Source: Nocardioides gansuensis
GTDB taxonomy: Bacteria; Actinomycetota; Actinomycetes; Propionibacteriales; Nocardioidaceae
Reading direction: 5' to 3'
Assembly (NCBI RefSeq): GCF_003076135.1
Contig: NZ_QDGZ01000005.1
Location: 62,001 to 126,000, forward strand
Length of the DNA: 64,000 nucleotides
The first letter of the stretch is position 1; the number at the start of each line of letters is the position of its first letter. Shown piece after piece: positions 9,054 to 19,013 of the stretch. The notes below the pieces were generated by a model. It had not been told where the DNA came from. It saw only the letters and a program-made list of their open reading frames with translations, and made no database searches. The position numbers were made by a program, and so were the translations under genes.

Positions 9054-12000
9054 TCAACGCCGGGCGCGCACCCGGCGCTCCGCCAAGGCCTGGGAGACCG
9101 TCGGCGAGCCCGTGTACTTCACCACGACCTTGTGCGTCCCGGCGGCGAAGGTGAGCGTCAGGGTCGCCGTGCCGTCGGTGGTCACGCGGACCCTGCCGAC
9201 CAGCTCGCCGTCCACCAGCACCTTCACCCGACCGGTGGGGTCGACGGTCGACGGGGTGGTGGTCACGCGGACGGTGACCCGGGTCCGCGCCCCCGCCTCC
9301 GGTGTCGGGTCGGAGATCCCCAGCTTGACCCGTGCTGCTGCCTTGGCCACCGGGGATGTGGCCGCGGACCGTGCCGTGGCCGGGGCTGCGCCGTCCCGGG
9401 TCGCCGTGACCTGGATCGACATGCGATGCCCGATGTCGGCGGCCTCCAGCAGGAGACTCGACTTCGTGGCACCGGTGACGGGGATCCCGTCGCGCAGCCA
9501 CTGGTAGGCGAAGGAGAGACCTGGCTGGTCCCAGCCGCCCGCCGTGGTGCTCAGCGTCCCACCGACGACCGCCTTGCCGCTGACCTGCGGCGCGGACGTG
9601 GAGACCGGCGACGGGGCGGGGCCGCTGGGGGCCGCCTCCACACGCAGGGTGCCCGGGAGGGACTGGTTGCCCGCGACGTCCGTCGCCCGGTAGTCGACGT
9701 CGTGCCGCGCGCCGTCGACCTGGAACGGGGCGGTGTAGGCAAGCCAGCTTCCGCCGTCGATGCGGTATTCGACCACGGCCACACCGGAGTCGGCGTCGCT
9801 CGCCGTGAGGGTCACCTGGCGCTGGCTCTGCGCACCCGTGACCGCCGGCAGCGTGGGATCGACCTTGACCGGGAGGACCTGGTCCGGGCTCCACTGCAGG
9901 TTCGTGCCCCGGGCGCGGTAGCGGACGTCGTACGAGCCGCCCGGCAGCGGCACCGGCGTGGCGTACGCCGTCCACTCGCCCGCCCCGAGCCGGTACTGCA
10001 CCGTCTCCACCGTGTCCTCCGCGGTCAGGGTGAGGGTGGCGTCGGCGCCGTACCAGCCCGCGGATCCCGCGTCGGACACCACGGCGGTCGGGACCGAGCC
10101 CTCGAAGCCGAGCGGCTCGATCGACTCCAGGGTCGGGACGACCTTCTGCATGAGGCCGTCGGCGCCGAAGGACAGCCGGTCGAGGGTGGTCTCCCGGTGG
10201 GTCCCGTCACCGCCGGGCATGCCGAACCGGTGATAGGCGATGTACCACTCGTCCGTGCCCGGGACCTGGACGATCGAGCTGTGCCCGGTGCCGAGGATCC
10301 CCTGTGACGCGTCCTTCTCCAGGATGACGCCCCGGTAGGTCCACGGCCCGTCGACGCTCGTGCTGGTCGCGTAGCCGACCCGGTAGTCGGGCGAGCCGGT
10401 GTCGTCGATCGAGTACGTCAGGTGGTAGAGGCCGTCGCGGAAGTTGAGGAACGTGCCCTCCCGGAAGTCGGTCAGCCCGGAGATCCGCTTGATGGTGCCG
10501 GGCTTGATGGAGACCATGTCGTCTGCCAGCTCGGCGTACACGGGCGAGCCGTTGCCCCAGAAGAGGTAGTGCTTGCCGGTCTGCGGGTCCTTGAACGCAG
10601 CCGGGTCGATCGCCTGGCCGGACGTGACCGCCTCGTTGTTGAGGATCATCGCGTTCGGCTGTGCGGTGAACGGGCCCTCGGGGCTGTCGGCCACGGCGAC
10701 GCCGATCGTCTTGCGGTTGACCGACGGGTTGTGCCCGGAGAAGTAGAAGTAGTACTTCCCGCCGCGCTCGATGATCGTCGGCGCCCACGCGTTGCCGGTG
10801 GCCCACGGGACGTTGCCGTTGGCGCCGTCGAGGGTCAGGAACGGCTCCGCCGACCTCTCCCAGTCGACCAGGTTGGAGGACTTCCAGACGTAGAAGTCCT
10901 TGCCGCCCCAGCCGGGGTAGCCGTCGGTGGTCGCGTAGAGGTAGTAGGTGCCGTCGAACTCGGCGATGTTCGGATCGGCGTAGAACCCCGGCAGGAGCGG
11001 CGACTTCATCTCGACCGCCCGCACCGTCCAGGCCCGGGTGGCACCGGCCGCCGTGGTGACCGTCACCGTGCGCGGCGAGCTGTAGTCGGCCGGTCCGTCG
11101 GCGTCGACGCTCGAGCCCGTCACCACGTCGTACGCCGGGTCCAGGCTCGTCAGGTCGGTGCCGGGCTCCACCGGCAGGGTGACGGTCGAGATGGCGGCGT
11201 CGATGATCGCCGGCACCTTGAGGCTGTCGAGCTCCACGCCGAGGATGGCGCTCTTGTCCGCGGCCATCTCCCTGACCTCGGCGGCCGTCAGGGCCCGGTT
11301 GTAGATGCTGAAGTCGCGGACCTTGCCCTTGAGGTACTTGTCCCCGGAGTAGACGGAGCGACCGATGTAGTTGGCGGTGGTGCGACCGTCCCCGATGTCT
11401 CCGGGCTTGATCGTGACGCCGGTCTTCTCGCCGACCTTGATGCTGTCGAGGTAGATCCTGGCCGTCTGGTCCGCCAGCGTGTAGGTCAGCGTCTTCCAGG
11501 CTCCACGAGCCAGGTTGGCCCCCGAGGTGGCGGTCTGCTCCGTGGTCCAGTTGCCGGTGGCGATCGAGGATCTGTAGGCGTTGCCGGTGGTGAACAGATA
11601 GCCGTTGCCGGTGCCACCACCGTCGGTGTTGCCCATGCCCCAGATGAAGTACGGCGTCGGCTGGCTCGGGTCGACCCACACCTCGGTCGAGACGGTGATC
11701 GCCTCGAGGCCGGTCATCATGTTGTCGGGCAGCTCCACGTGGCCGTTGGTGCCGCCGAGCGTGAGCCCGCCGTCGGCCCAGGTCGCGTCACCGCTGACGG
11801 TCCCGTCGTAGCCGTGGCCCGAGCTGTCGGTCGCCGTGGTGCCGGACGTCTCATCGAGCTCGTAGTGGGCGACCAGCCCGTTCTCGTCGGCCTCGACCGG
11901 CGTGGGCGGCTCGGGGACGACGATCCCCTCGCGGAGCACGTCGAGCTCTGCCTTGGTGACCGGGATGACCGTGCCGTGGCGGGGGCTGGCGGGCAGGTTG

Positions 12001-14186
12001 TAGTCGTCGGCCACCTGCCAGTCCGGGGCCTCGAGGTCGTCGGTGCCCAGCGGGATGTAGCCGCGGCCGCCGTACTCGTCGACGAACAGGTAGTAGGGCG
12101 AGCCCGAGGTGTCGCCCGGGTTGGCCTCGAAGACGGTCGGGCCCTCCACGGCCGACGTGCCGGCCTCGCGGCCGATGCAGCCGACCATGAACTCCCACGC
12201 CGGGTTGCCCGGCCGGTCGACGGCGGTCAACGAGGTCGACTTCTCCTGGATGATGTCGGAGCAGCCGGTGCCGCCGCCGCCCTCGTCCTTGGTGAAGCGG
12301 TAGTAGGTGCCGTTCTCCTTGATCACGGTGGAGTCGATGCGCGACTCGCCGCGGTCCTGCCAGACCTTCGCCTCGCTGAAGGTGACGAAGTCACGGGTCG
12401 TGGCGTAGAGCATCCGGTTGTACGTGCTGCCGGTGTGGTTGGGGTCGTTCTCGGCGTACAGCTTGGAAGCCCAGAACACGACGTACTGCTGGAGCGTCTC
12501 GTCCCAGTAGGCCTCCGGGGCCCAGGTGTTGCCCGCGGTCGGCGGCGACACCAGGACATGACGCTGCTCGGACCAGTTCACCAGGTCGGTGGACTCCCAG
12601 ACCTCGAGGTAGCGGCTGCCAGTGCGCTGGGAGCGGTCCCAGTCGCCGTTGCGGCCGATGGAGAGGTCGGTGGCGATCAGGAAGAACCGGTCACCCTCGG
12701 GGGAGCGGATGAGGAACGGGTCGCGAAGGCCCAGCTCACCCATCGTCGACTCGAGGACGGGCCTTCCGTCGTTGAGCTCGTCCCACTCGAGTGCGTCGTT
12801 GCCGCGGCTGGCCGCGAAGTAGATCTTCTCGCCGGCGACGGAGTTGCCGGTGAAGTAGCTGAAGGCGTAGCCCTCGTAGGCAGCGGCCTCGGGCAGCTCG
12901 CGGACCGTCAGCTGGAAGTTGCGGGTGGCGGTCGCCCCGCCCACGGCCACGGTGGCGGTCAGCGTCACCTGGGTGTCCCCGGCGCCGTCAGGGGGTCGGG
13001 TCACGATGCCGTCGGTCGTGACGGTTGTGGGCGCGGAGGAGACCCAGGTGACCGTCGCGCCGTGGCGGCCGGAGTCCGGCAGCGTCAGGTGGCCGCGCAC
13101 GTCGTCCGGGTGGACCAGGGACAGGGCAGCCGCCGCGTCATCGGCCTTGGCCTCGTCGTCCTCCTCGGGGAGCACGGTGGCCTCGAAGGATCGCGTCCCG
13201 GTCGCCCCGCCGCGGCTCACGGTGGCGGTGAGGGTGACCTCGACCGGGTCCTCCAGTGCTGAGGGACGGGTGACGGCGCCGGAAGAGGCGATGACGTCGG
13301 GGTGGCTCGAGGTCCAGGCGATCGTGGAGCCGTTCTCACCGGCGGTGGGCAGCGTGAGGTTGCTCGTCACGGCCGAGAGGTCTCCGAGGTCCAGCGCGGC
13401 GGTGTCGGCTGTGACGCGAGAGGCGTCGCTGGGCGTCAGGTCGGCGACCTCGGCGGCGTCGAGTGCCCGGTTGTAGACGCGGAAGTCGCGGACCGTGCCC
13501 TTGAGGGTCGTGTCGGGCACGTACGGCGAGTTGCCGATGTAGTTGGCCGTGGTGGTGCCTCCGCCGATGCTGCCGGGAGTGATGGTGATGCCTGTGTTGC
13601 GCCCGACCTCGACGCCGTCCTCGTAGAGCACTCCGGTGGAGCCGGTCTGGGTGTAGGTCACGGTCTTCCACACACCACGCGCGAGGTTGCGGTCCGTGGC
13701 CGGCTGGGTGTTCTGCTCGGTGGTCCAGTTGCCGCTCGCGATCGTGTTGCGGAAGCGGTTGGCGAGGGCGCCCAGGTAGCCGTTGCCGTCGTTGCCGGAG
13801 GTGTTGCCGAAGCTGTAGAGGAAGAACGCGCCCTGCTGCGTCTTGTCGATCTTGACGTCGAAGGAGACGGTGATCGAGGTCAGCCCGGCGATGGCGTTGT
13901 TGGGCAGCTTCACGTAGTCGTCGACGCCGTCGAGGACCAGCCCCCCGGCCCCTTGGGCGGCCCCACCGACGATCGCGGCGTCGCGGTTGGTGGAGGACAC
14001 GTCGTCGGCGGTGGCCCCGGATCCGGTCAGGGGGTAGTGGAGGACGAGCCCGGCGGTCGACGGCGCAGCGGCGGCTGCCGGGGGGAGCGCGAGCAACAGG
14101 CCGGCCAGCACGGCGAGCACCAGGCTGGTGACGAGGGCACGCCGGGTCGGGGGACAGGGGGGCACGGTCGGGGGCACGACGGGCAT
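9054..14186 (-). CDS. secreted multidomain arabinan hydrolase with two GH43 domains
   Basis: A 1710-residue exported enzyme. The signal peptide ends near residue 40 (LALPPAAAAAP). Domain order: LamG jelly roll (about 45-250), two Ig-like repeats (about 255-450), a first GH43 five-blade propeller (about 450-790), a second LamG (about 800-1000), an Ig-like stretch, a second GH43 (about 1085-1400), then OmpL47-like and Ig-like repeats to the end. Likely catalytic triads are Asp489/Asp618/Glu681 (RDPF, RIDST, EGP) and Asp1071/Asp1194/Glu1243 (YADPN, AIDPA, REGTF). The second triad is canonical for alpha-L-arabinofuranosidase or endo-arabinanase. Divergent from the GH51 gene with paired operators. 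No cell-wall sorting motif, so probably released. Confidence 0.92.
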   Translation of the reverse strand: MPVVPPTVPPCPPTRRALVTSLVLAVLAGLLLALPPAAAAAPSTAGLVLHYPLTGSGATADDVSSTNRDAAIVGGAAQGAGGLVLDGVDDYVKLPNNAIAGLTSITVSFDVKIDKTQQGAFFLYSFGNTSGNDGNGYLGALANRFRNTIASGNWTTEQNTQPATDRNLARGVWKTVTYTQTGSTGVLYEDGVEVGRNTGITITPGSIGGGTTTANYIGNSPYVPDTTLKGTVRDFRVYNRALDAAEVADLTPSDASRVTADTAALDLGDLSAVTSNLTLPTAGENGSTIAWTSSHPDVIASSGAVTRPSALEDPVEVTLTATVSRGGATGTRSFEATVLPEEDDEAKADDAAAALSLVHPDDVRGHLTLPDSGRHGATVTWVSSAPTTVTTDGIVTRPPDGAGDTQVTLTATVAVGGATATRNFQLTVRELPEAAAYEGYAFSYFTGNSVAGEKIYFAASRGNDALEWDELNDGRPVLESTMGELGLRDPFLIRSPEGDRFFLIATDLSIGRNGDWDRSQRTGSRYLEVWESTDLVNWSEQRHVLVSPPTAGNTWAPEAYWDETLQQYVVFWASKLYAENDPNHTGSTYNRMLYATTRDFVTFSEAKVWQDRGESRIDSTVIKENGTYYRFTKDEGGGGTGCSDIIQEKSTSLTAVDRPGNPAWEFMVGCIGREAGTSAVEGPTVFEANPGDTSGSPYYLFVDEYGGRGYIPLGTDDLEAPDWQVADDYNLPASPRHGTVIPVTKAELDVLREGIVVPEPPTPVEADENGLVAHYELDETSGTTATDSSGHGYDGTVSGDATWADGGLTLGGTNGHVELPDNMMTGLEAITVSTEVWVDPSQPTPYFIWGMGNTDGGGTGNGYLFTTGNAYRSSIATGNWTTEQTATSGANLARGAWKTLTYTLADQTARIYLDSIKVGEKTGVTIKPGDIGDGRTTANYIGRSVYSGDKYLKGKVRDFSIYNRALTAAEVREMAADKSAILGVELDSLKVPAIIDAAISTVTLPVEPGTDLTSLDPAYDVVTGSSVDADGPADYSSPRTVTVTTAAGATRAWTVRAVEMKSPLLPGFYADPNIAEFDGTYYLYATTDGYPGWGGKDFYVWKSSNLVDWERSAEPFLTLDGANGNVPWATGNAWAPTIIERGGKYYFYFSGHNPSVNRKTIGVAVADSPEGPFTAQPNAMILNNEAVTSGQAIDPAAFKDPQTGKHYLFWGNGSPVYAELADDMVSIKPGTIKRISGLTDFREGTFLNFRDGLYHLTYSIDDTGSPDYRVGYATSTSVDGPWTYRGVILEKDASQGILGTGHSSIVQVPGTDEWYIAYHRFGMPGGDGTHRETTLDRLSFGADGLMQKVVPTLESIEPLGFEGSVPTAVVSDAGSAGWYGADATLTLTAEDTVETVQYRLGAGEWTAYATPVPLPGGSYDVRYRARGTNLQWSPDQVLPVKVDPTLPAVTGAQSQRQVTLTASDADSGVAVVEYRIDGGSWLAYTAPFQVDGARHDVDYRATDVAGNQSLPGTLRVEAAPSGPAPSPVSTSAPQVSGKAVVGGTLSTTAGGWDQPGLSFAYQWLRDGIPVTGATKSSLLLEAADIGHRMSIQVTATRDGAAPATARSAATSPVAKAAARVKLGISDPTPEAGARTRVTVRVTTTPSTVDPTGRVKVLVDGELVGRVRVTTDGTATLTLTFAAGTHKVVVKYTGSPTVSQALAERRVRARR

Positions 14187-14202
14187 CGGGAGTCCTCAGG
14201 TA

Positions 14203-14250
14203 TGTGAGCGCTAACACCGAGAGTGTGACCGCCATCACCTTTCCCGTCAA
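14203..14250 (-). promoter_or_regulatory. promoter and operator of the GH43 gene
   Basis: On the minus strand TTGACG (14250-14245) and CACACT (14227-14222) are 17 bases apart. The operator TGTGAGCGCTAACA (plus-strand reading, 14203-14216) lies directly downstream, between the promoter and the start codon at 14186. It resembles the operators at 3131 and 14281. Confidence 0.65.
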
Positions 14251-14267
14251 CAGTCCGCTCCAAGGTC

Positions 14268-14296
14268 TTGACTCCCGAGGTGTTAGCGCTAACACT
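14268..14296 (+). promoter_or_regulatory. promoter and operator of the GH51 gene
   Basis: TTGACT (14268-14273) is followed, at normal spacing, by a weak -10 (AACACT, 14291-14296). A perfect 14-bp palindrome, TGTTAGCGCTAACA (14281-14294), covers the spacer and -10. This is a typical LacI-family operator and predicts repression until an arabinose-derived inducer is present. Confidence 0.72.
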
Positions 14297-14358
14297 CGCG
14301 TGTGGTGGCCGTCACACGGACGGAGACCACACCTGGACCCCCGACCCAGAGGACCACC

Positions 14359-17300
14359 ATGAAGATCGCCCCCCGCACGTCAGCCGCCATGACCGCGGTC
14401 GCCGTCCTGGCCGCCGGACTCGCCACCGTGGCGAGCACCGCCGGCCCGGTCGCCGCAGCTGACGACCTGGTCACCTGGACCGACACGTTCGAGGGCAGCG
14501 CGCTCGACGCGCGCTGGACGCTGGTCAACCCCGACCCGGGCAAGGTGGCCGTCTCCGACGGCGCCCTGCGGATCGCGGGACAGCCCGGTGACACCTACCA
14601 GACGGTCAACACAGCCAGGAACGTCGCCGTGCTCGACGTCCCCGAGGGGGACTTCAGCGCGACCGTCGAGGTCTCCGCCGCCGTCGCGAAGGTCTACCAG
14701 GGAGCCGGCCTGATCGCCTGGCAGGACATGGACAACTACGTCCGGTCCGGGCTGACCTTCGTCGGCGGGCTCTCCCCGTCCGGCACCGCGATCGAGACCG
14801 ACGTCGAGACCGGCGGGTCGTTCCGGGCAGTGAGCTTCGCCGACCGCCCGGGCTCCACGGCCGAGAGGCTCCGTCTCCAGCGGGTGGGCGACACGATCAC
14901 CTCGAGCTACTGGAGCGGGTCCGCGTGGGTGACGGCCGGCACGACCGACGTCTCCTTCGACACCACGCAGGTCGGTCTCTACGCCCTGGCGGCCCAGGAC
15001 GGCACCGTCCTGCCCGCGGCGTTCGACAACTTCACCCTCGAGCACACCCCCGGGGCCGACGTCGCGCCGCAGGGCGCCTTCGTGCTCCAGGGCGCCGGCG
15101 AGGCGCCGTACCTCGTGGTCGACGGGAGCGCGCTGGCGCTGACGGCCGACCAGCCCACCGCCAGCCTGCGCCTGCACGCCACGGACCTCGGCGACGGTGC
15201 GGTCGCGATCCGCACCGACGACGCCCCGCTCGTGCTGCAGGGCGGTGCCCTCGTCCTGGGTGCGGCCGACGCCGTGCCCACGCCCCTGCGCATCACCGAC
15301 GCGGGAGGCGGGAAGGTCGTGCTCCGCGACGCGGCCGCCCGGGCGTCGTACGTCACGCGCGGCGCCGACGGTGCCCTCGTGACCGGCGCGGAGGCCGACG
15401 CGGTCCGCTTCCTGCTCTCCGAGGTCGACGACAGCCTCGCCACCCTCGACATCGACGGAGAGGGCACGGGCGCGTCCATCAGCGACACGATGTTCGGCAT
15501 CTTCTACGAGGACATCAACTACGCCGCGGACGGCGGCCTGTACGCCGAGCTTGTCCGCAACCGGTCCTTCGAGTTCAACAGCTCCGACAACGGCTCCTTC
15601 ACCGGGATGACCGCGTGGCAGGTGCTGGACCGCAGCGGCGCCGGCACCACGGGGGCCGTGGTGAACGACGCGGCCCGCCTCAACGCGATGAACCGCAACT
15701 ACATGCGGCTCACCGCCGCAGCTGCCGGCGACGGCCTGCGCAACATCGGCTACAACAACGGGTTCGCGGTCAAGGCCGGCACCTCGTACGACGGGTACCT
15801 CTGGGCCCGGAGCGCGACTGCCCAGCAGCTGACCGTGAAGATCGAGAACGCCGCCGGTGACGCCACCCTGGCCTCGGCGAGCGTCGCGCTGGACGGCACC
15901 GACACCTGGAAGAAGTACCCGTTCACGCTGACCCCCGGCTCCACCACCGACGCCGGCCGGCTCACCGTGCTCGCCGGCGCCCAGTCCGTCATCGGGCTGG
16001 ACATGATCTCGCTGATGCCGCACGACACGTGGGTCGGTCCGGTCAACGGCCGCTCCGTGCTGCGCAAGGACCTCGCCGAGAAGATCGCGGCGATGAAGCC
16101 GTCGTTCGTCCGGTTCCCCGGCGGCTGCGTCACCAACGTCGGCACCTTCCGCACCTACGAGGAGAGCGGCTACACCGACCGTCGCCGGACCTACCAGTGG
16201 AAGGAGACCATCGGCCCGGTCGAGGAGCGTCCGGCCAACTGGAACTTCTGGGGCTACAACCAGTCCTACGGCATCGGCTACCTCGAATACTTCGAACTCG
16301 CCGAGGACCTCGGCGCGGAGCCGCTGCCGGTCGTCTCCGTCGGCGCCAACGGCTGCGGGAGCAACATCCCCGAGATGCACGACCCCGCGATGATCGACCG
16401 GTGGGTCGACGACACGGTCGACCTGATCGAGTTCGCCAACGGCGGCACCGACACCGAGTGGGGCGCCAGGCGCGCGGCGCTCGGACACCCCGAGCCGTTC
16501 GGGCTGGAGATGATCGGCCTCGGCAACGAGGAGAACACCACCACGTTCGAGCAGAACTTCCCGGAGTTCCGGGACGCGATCGAGGCGAAGTACCCCGACA
16601 TCACGATCATCTCCAACTCCGGTCCGGACGACGCCGGCGCCCGTTTCGACACGCTCTGGGACTACAACCGGGCGCAGCAGGTCGACATGGTCGACGAGCA
16701 CTACTACAACGACCCGCAGTGGTTCCTCGAGAACCACCACCGCTACGACAGCTACGACCGCGAGGGCCCGAAGGTGTTCCTCGGTGAGTACGCCTCCCGG
16801 GGCAACACGTGGGGCAACGCGCTGGCCGAGGCGTCGTACATGACCGCCCTCCAGCGCAACGCCGACGTGGTCCGGCTCGCCTCCTACGCGCCGCTGCTCT
16901 CCAACGAGTCCCACGTCCAGTGGAGCCCGGACGCGATCTGGTTCGACAACGACGAGTCCTGGGAGACCCCCAACTGGGAGGTCCAGAAGCTCTTCGGCAA
17001 CAACGTGGGCGACGAGGTCGCGCCGAGCACGTTCGACGGCCCGGTGAACGCGGCCGAGGACATCTCCGGAGGCGTCTTCCTCTCGACGTGGTCGACGTCG
17101 GCGGCCTACGACAACGTCACGGTGACCTCGAACGACACCGGGGAGACCCTGTTCTCCGACCAGTTCGACAACGCCTCCCAGTGGTCGCCGCAGCGCGGCT
17201 CGTGGGCAGCCGCCGGCGGTCGCTACGTGCAGTCGTCCACGACCGTGAACGACGCCCGCAGCATCGTCACCGGCGCCTACGCCAAGGACTGGAGCAACTA

Positions 17301-18981
17301 CACCCTCGAGCTCGACGCGACCAAGCTCGCCGGCAGCGAGGGCTTCCTGGTCGGCTTCGGCGCCACGGGCGCCAACAACTTCTACTGGTGGAACCTCGGC
17401 GGCTGGAACAACACCCGTTCCGTCCTCCAGCGGGCCACGGGTGGCAGTGCGAACGAGGTCAAGGCCATCGAGGGCCACAGCCTCACGACCGGCCAGACCT
17501 ACCGCGTGAAGGTCGTCGTCGAGGGCACGCACATCGAGCTCTACCTCGACGGTCAGCTGCAGATGAGCTACGACCAGCCGGCGCCCCCGGCCAAGGTGTT
17601 CCAGGTCGTCACCCGGGACGAGCGGACCGGTGACCTGGTGGCCAAGGTGGTCAACACGTCCACCAGCCCGGTCCGCACCCGGGTCGAGATCGCCGGTGCG
17701 GAGATCCAGCCGACCGCCACGGTCACCACGCTGGCGGCACCCTCGACCACGGCCACCAACACCAAGGCCGCTCCGGACCTCATCAAGCCGCGGACCCGTG
17801 AGGTCCAGGGGATCTCGAGCTCGTTCGAGTACGAGTTCCCGGCCGCGTCGGTCACCTTCCTGCGCATGCACACCGCGGACGGCGTCGCGCCGGTCGTGGA
17901 CGAGCTGTCGGTGGTCGGTGACGGCGTGAACGGCTGGTACGGCGACCCCGCGACCGTGCACGTGGCCGCCTCCGACGACCGGAGGGTCGAGCGCCTCGAG
18001 GTGGCGGTCGACGACGGCCCGTGGACCAGGATCCCGGGCGACTCGGGCGAGGTGTCGGTGGCGGGCGACGGCACGCACACGGTGAAGGTGCGCGCGGTGG
18101 ACCCGGCCGGCAACGTCGGGGAGATCCGCCCGCTGGTCGTGGGCATCGACGCCACGGCGCCGGTGACCCGCGCCGCCTTCAACCAGGGGTCCCGCGTCAT
18201 CTCACTGACGGCGGCGGACTCCGGCTCCGGGGTCGAGCGCGTCGACTACCGCCTCGGCGGCGGTGCGTGGGCGTCCTACGACCAGCCCTTCCAGGTCGGT
18301 GCGGGGGCGACCACGGTCGACTTCCGCGCCGTGGACCGGCTCGGGCGGATGGAGCAGCCGGGCACGCTGGACGTCCCGGCCGCCGGGGCGCAGCTCGCCA
18401 CCACCGTGACGGCGGCGGTCCCGGTCGAGGACCCCGTGCCCCTGGGCCGCCCGGTCCGGGTCGAGGTCTCGGTCAGCACCGAGGGCGCCACCCCGACCGG
18501 TGCGGTGACCCTCGCGGCCGCGTCGGGCACCGTCGCCACGGCCACGCTCGTCGACGGCCGGGCGGTCCTCGCCGTGCCGTCGGTCGAGCTGGGCGTCGGC
18601 AGCCACGCGCTGACCGTGCGGTACGGCGGCGACAGCGCCCGGGCGGCGTCCCAGGACACCGTCTCCCTGATCGTCACCAAGGCCACCTCGACCACCAGGG
18701 TGACCGTGCGGCCCCGCACGGTGCCGCCCCGGAAGAAGGCAACCGCCACGGTCACCGTGGCCGCCCCGGTCGAGCCCGAGGGCGTGGTCAGGGTGAAGAT
18801 CCGCAAGGACGGCCGGGTCGTCGGCACACGTGTCGTCCGGCTCGCGGAGGGCAAGGGCAGGGCTGTCCTGCCCCGCCTGCCCCTGGGCCGTTACCACCTC
18901 ACCGCGACCTACTCGGGCTCGTCGACGGTCGCGTCCTCGTCGGACAAGACCGTCCTGCGAGTGACCGGAGCCGGCCGATGA
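14359..18981 (+). CDS. secreted GH51 alpha-L-arabinofuranosidase, multidomain
   Basis: A 1540-residue exported enzyme that removes terminal arabinofuranosyl groups from arabinan or arabinoxylan. ATG 14359 has AGAGGA upstream and starts a clear signal peptide (AGPVAAADD). An N-terminal lectin-like jelly roll and a beta-trefoil-like stretch precede the GH51 region, which begins near FGIFYEDINYAADGG and has RFPGGC. The acid/base is probably Glu724 (GLGNEEN) and the nucleophile Glu810 (FLGEYAS). A second jelly-roll module (near LFSDQFDNASQW) is followed by OmpL47-like and Ig-like repeats. The length is about three times that of a bare GH51. The next gene starts within 35 bases. Confidence 0.93.
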   Translation: MKIAPRTSAAMTAVAVLAAGLATVASTAGPVAAADDLVTWTDTFEGSALDARWTLVNPDPGKVAVSDGALRIAGQPGDTYQTVNTARNVAVLDVPEGDFSATVEVSAAVAKVYQGAGLIAWQDMDNYVRSGLTFVGGLSPSGTAIETDVETGGSFRAVSFADRPGSTAERLRLQRVGDTITSSYWSGSAWVTAGTTDVSFDTTQVGLYALAAQDGTVLPAAFDNFTLEHTPGADVAPQGAFVLQGAGEAPYLVVDGSALALTADQPTASLRLHATDLGDGAVAIRTDDAPLVLQGGALVLGAADAVPTPLRITDAGGGKVVLRDAAARASYVTRGADGALVTGAEADAVRFLLSEVDDSLATLDIDGEGTGASISDTMFGIFYEDINYAADGGLYAELVRNRSFEFNSSDNGSFTGMTAWQVLDRSGAGTTGAVVNDAARLNAMNRNYMRLTAAAAGDGLRNIGYNNGFAVKAGTSYDGYLWARSATAQQLTVKIENAAGDATLASASVALDGTDTWKKYPFTLTPGSTTDAGRLTVLAGAQSVIGLDMISLMPHDTWVGPVNGRSVLRKDLAEKIAAMKPSFVRFPGGCVTNVGTFRTYEESGYTDRRRTYQWKETIGPVEERPANWNFWGYNQSYGIGYLEYFELAEDLGAEPLPVVSVGANGCGSNIPEMHDPAMIDRWVDDTVDLIEFANGGTDTEWGARRAALGHPEPFGLEMIGLGNEENTTTFEQNFPEFRDAIEAKYPDITIISNSGPDDAGARFDTLWDYNRAQQVDMVDEHYYNDPQWFLENHHRYDSYDREGPKVFLGEYASRGNTWGNALAEASYMTALQRNADVVRLASYAPLLSNESHVQWSPDAIWFDNDESWETPNWEVQKLFGNNVGDEVAPSTFDGPVNAAEDISGGVFLSTWSTSAAYDNVTVTSNDTGETLFSDQFDNASQWSPQRGSWAAAGGRYVQSSTTVNDARSIVTGAYAKDWSNYTLELDATKLAGSEGFLVGFGATGANNFYWWNLGGWNNTRSVLQRATGGSANEVKAIEGHSLTTGQTYRVKVVVEGTHIELYLDGQLQMSYDQPAPPAKVFQVVTRDERTGDLVAKVVNTSTSPVRTRVEIAGAEIQPTATVTTLAAPSTTATNTKAAPDLIKPRTREVQGISSSFEYEFPAASVTFLRMHTADGVAPVVDELSVVGDGVNGWYGDPATVHVAASDDRRVERLEVAVDDGPWTRIPGDSGEVSVAGDGTHTVKVRAVDPAGNVGEIRPLVVGIDATAPVTRAAFNQGSRVISLTAADSGSGVERVDYRLGGGAWASYDQPFQVGAGATTVDFRAVDRLGRMEQPGTLDVPAAGAQLATTVTAAVPVEDPVPLGRPVRVEVSVSTEGATPTGAVTLAAASGTVATATLVDGRAVLAVPSVELGVGSHALTVRYGGDSARAASQDTVSLIVTKATSTTRVTVRPRTVPPRKKATATVTVAAPVEPEGVVRVKIRKDGRVVGTRVVRLAEGKGRAVLPRLPLGRYHLTATYSGSSTVASSSDKTVLRVTGAGR

Positions 18982-19013
18982 GCCGCGCGAGCACGACGAA
19001 GGAGAACCGGACC

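Noticed and set aside
14380..18078. Long minus-strand frame opposite the GH51 gene
   Set aside because: No similarity or ribosome-binding site, and it is antisense to a protein with intact catalytic motifs.
18021..19013. Upstream extension of the third glycosidase frame
   Set aside because: It overlaps the GH51 C-terminus out of frame, and the signal peptide with a good ribosome-binding site begins at 19014.
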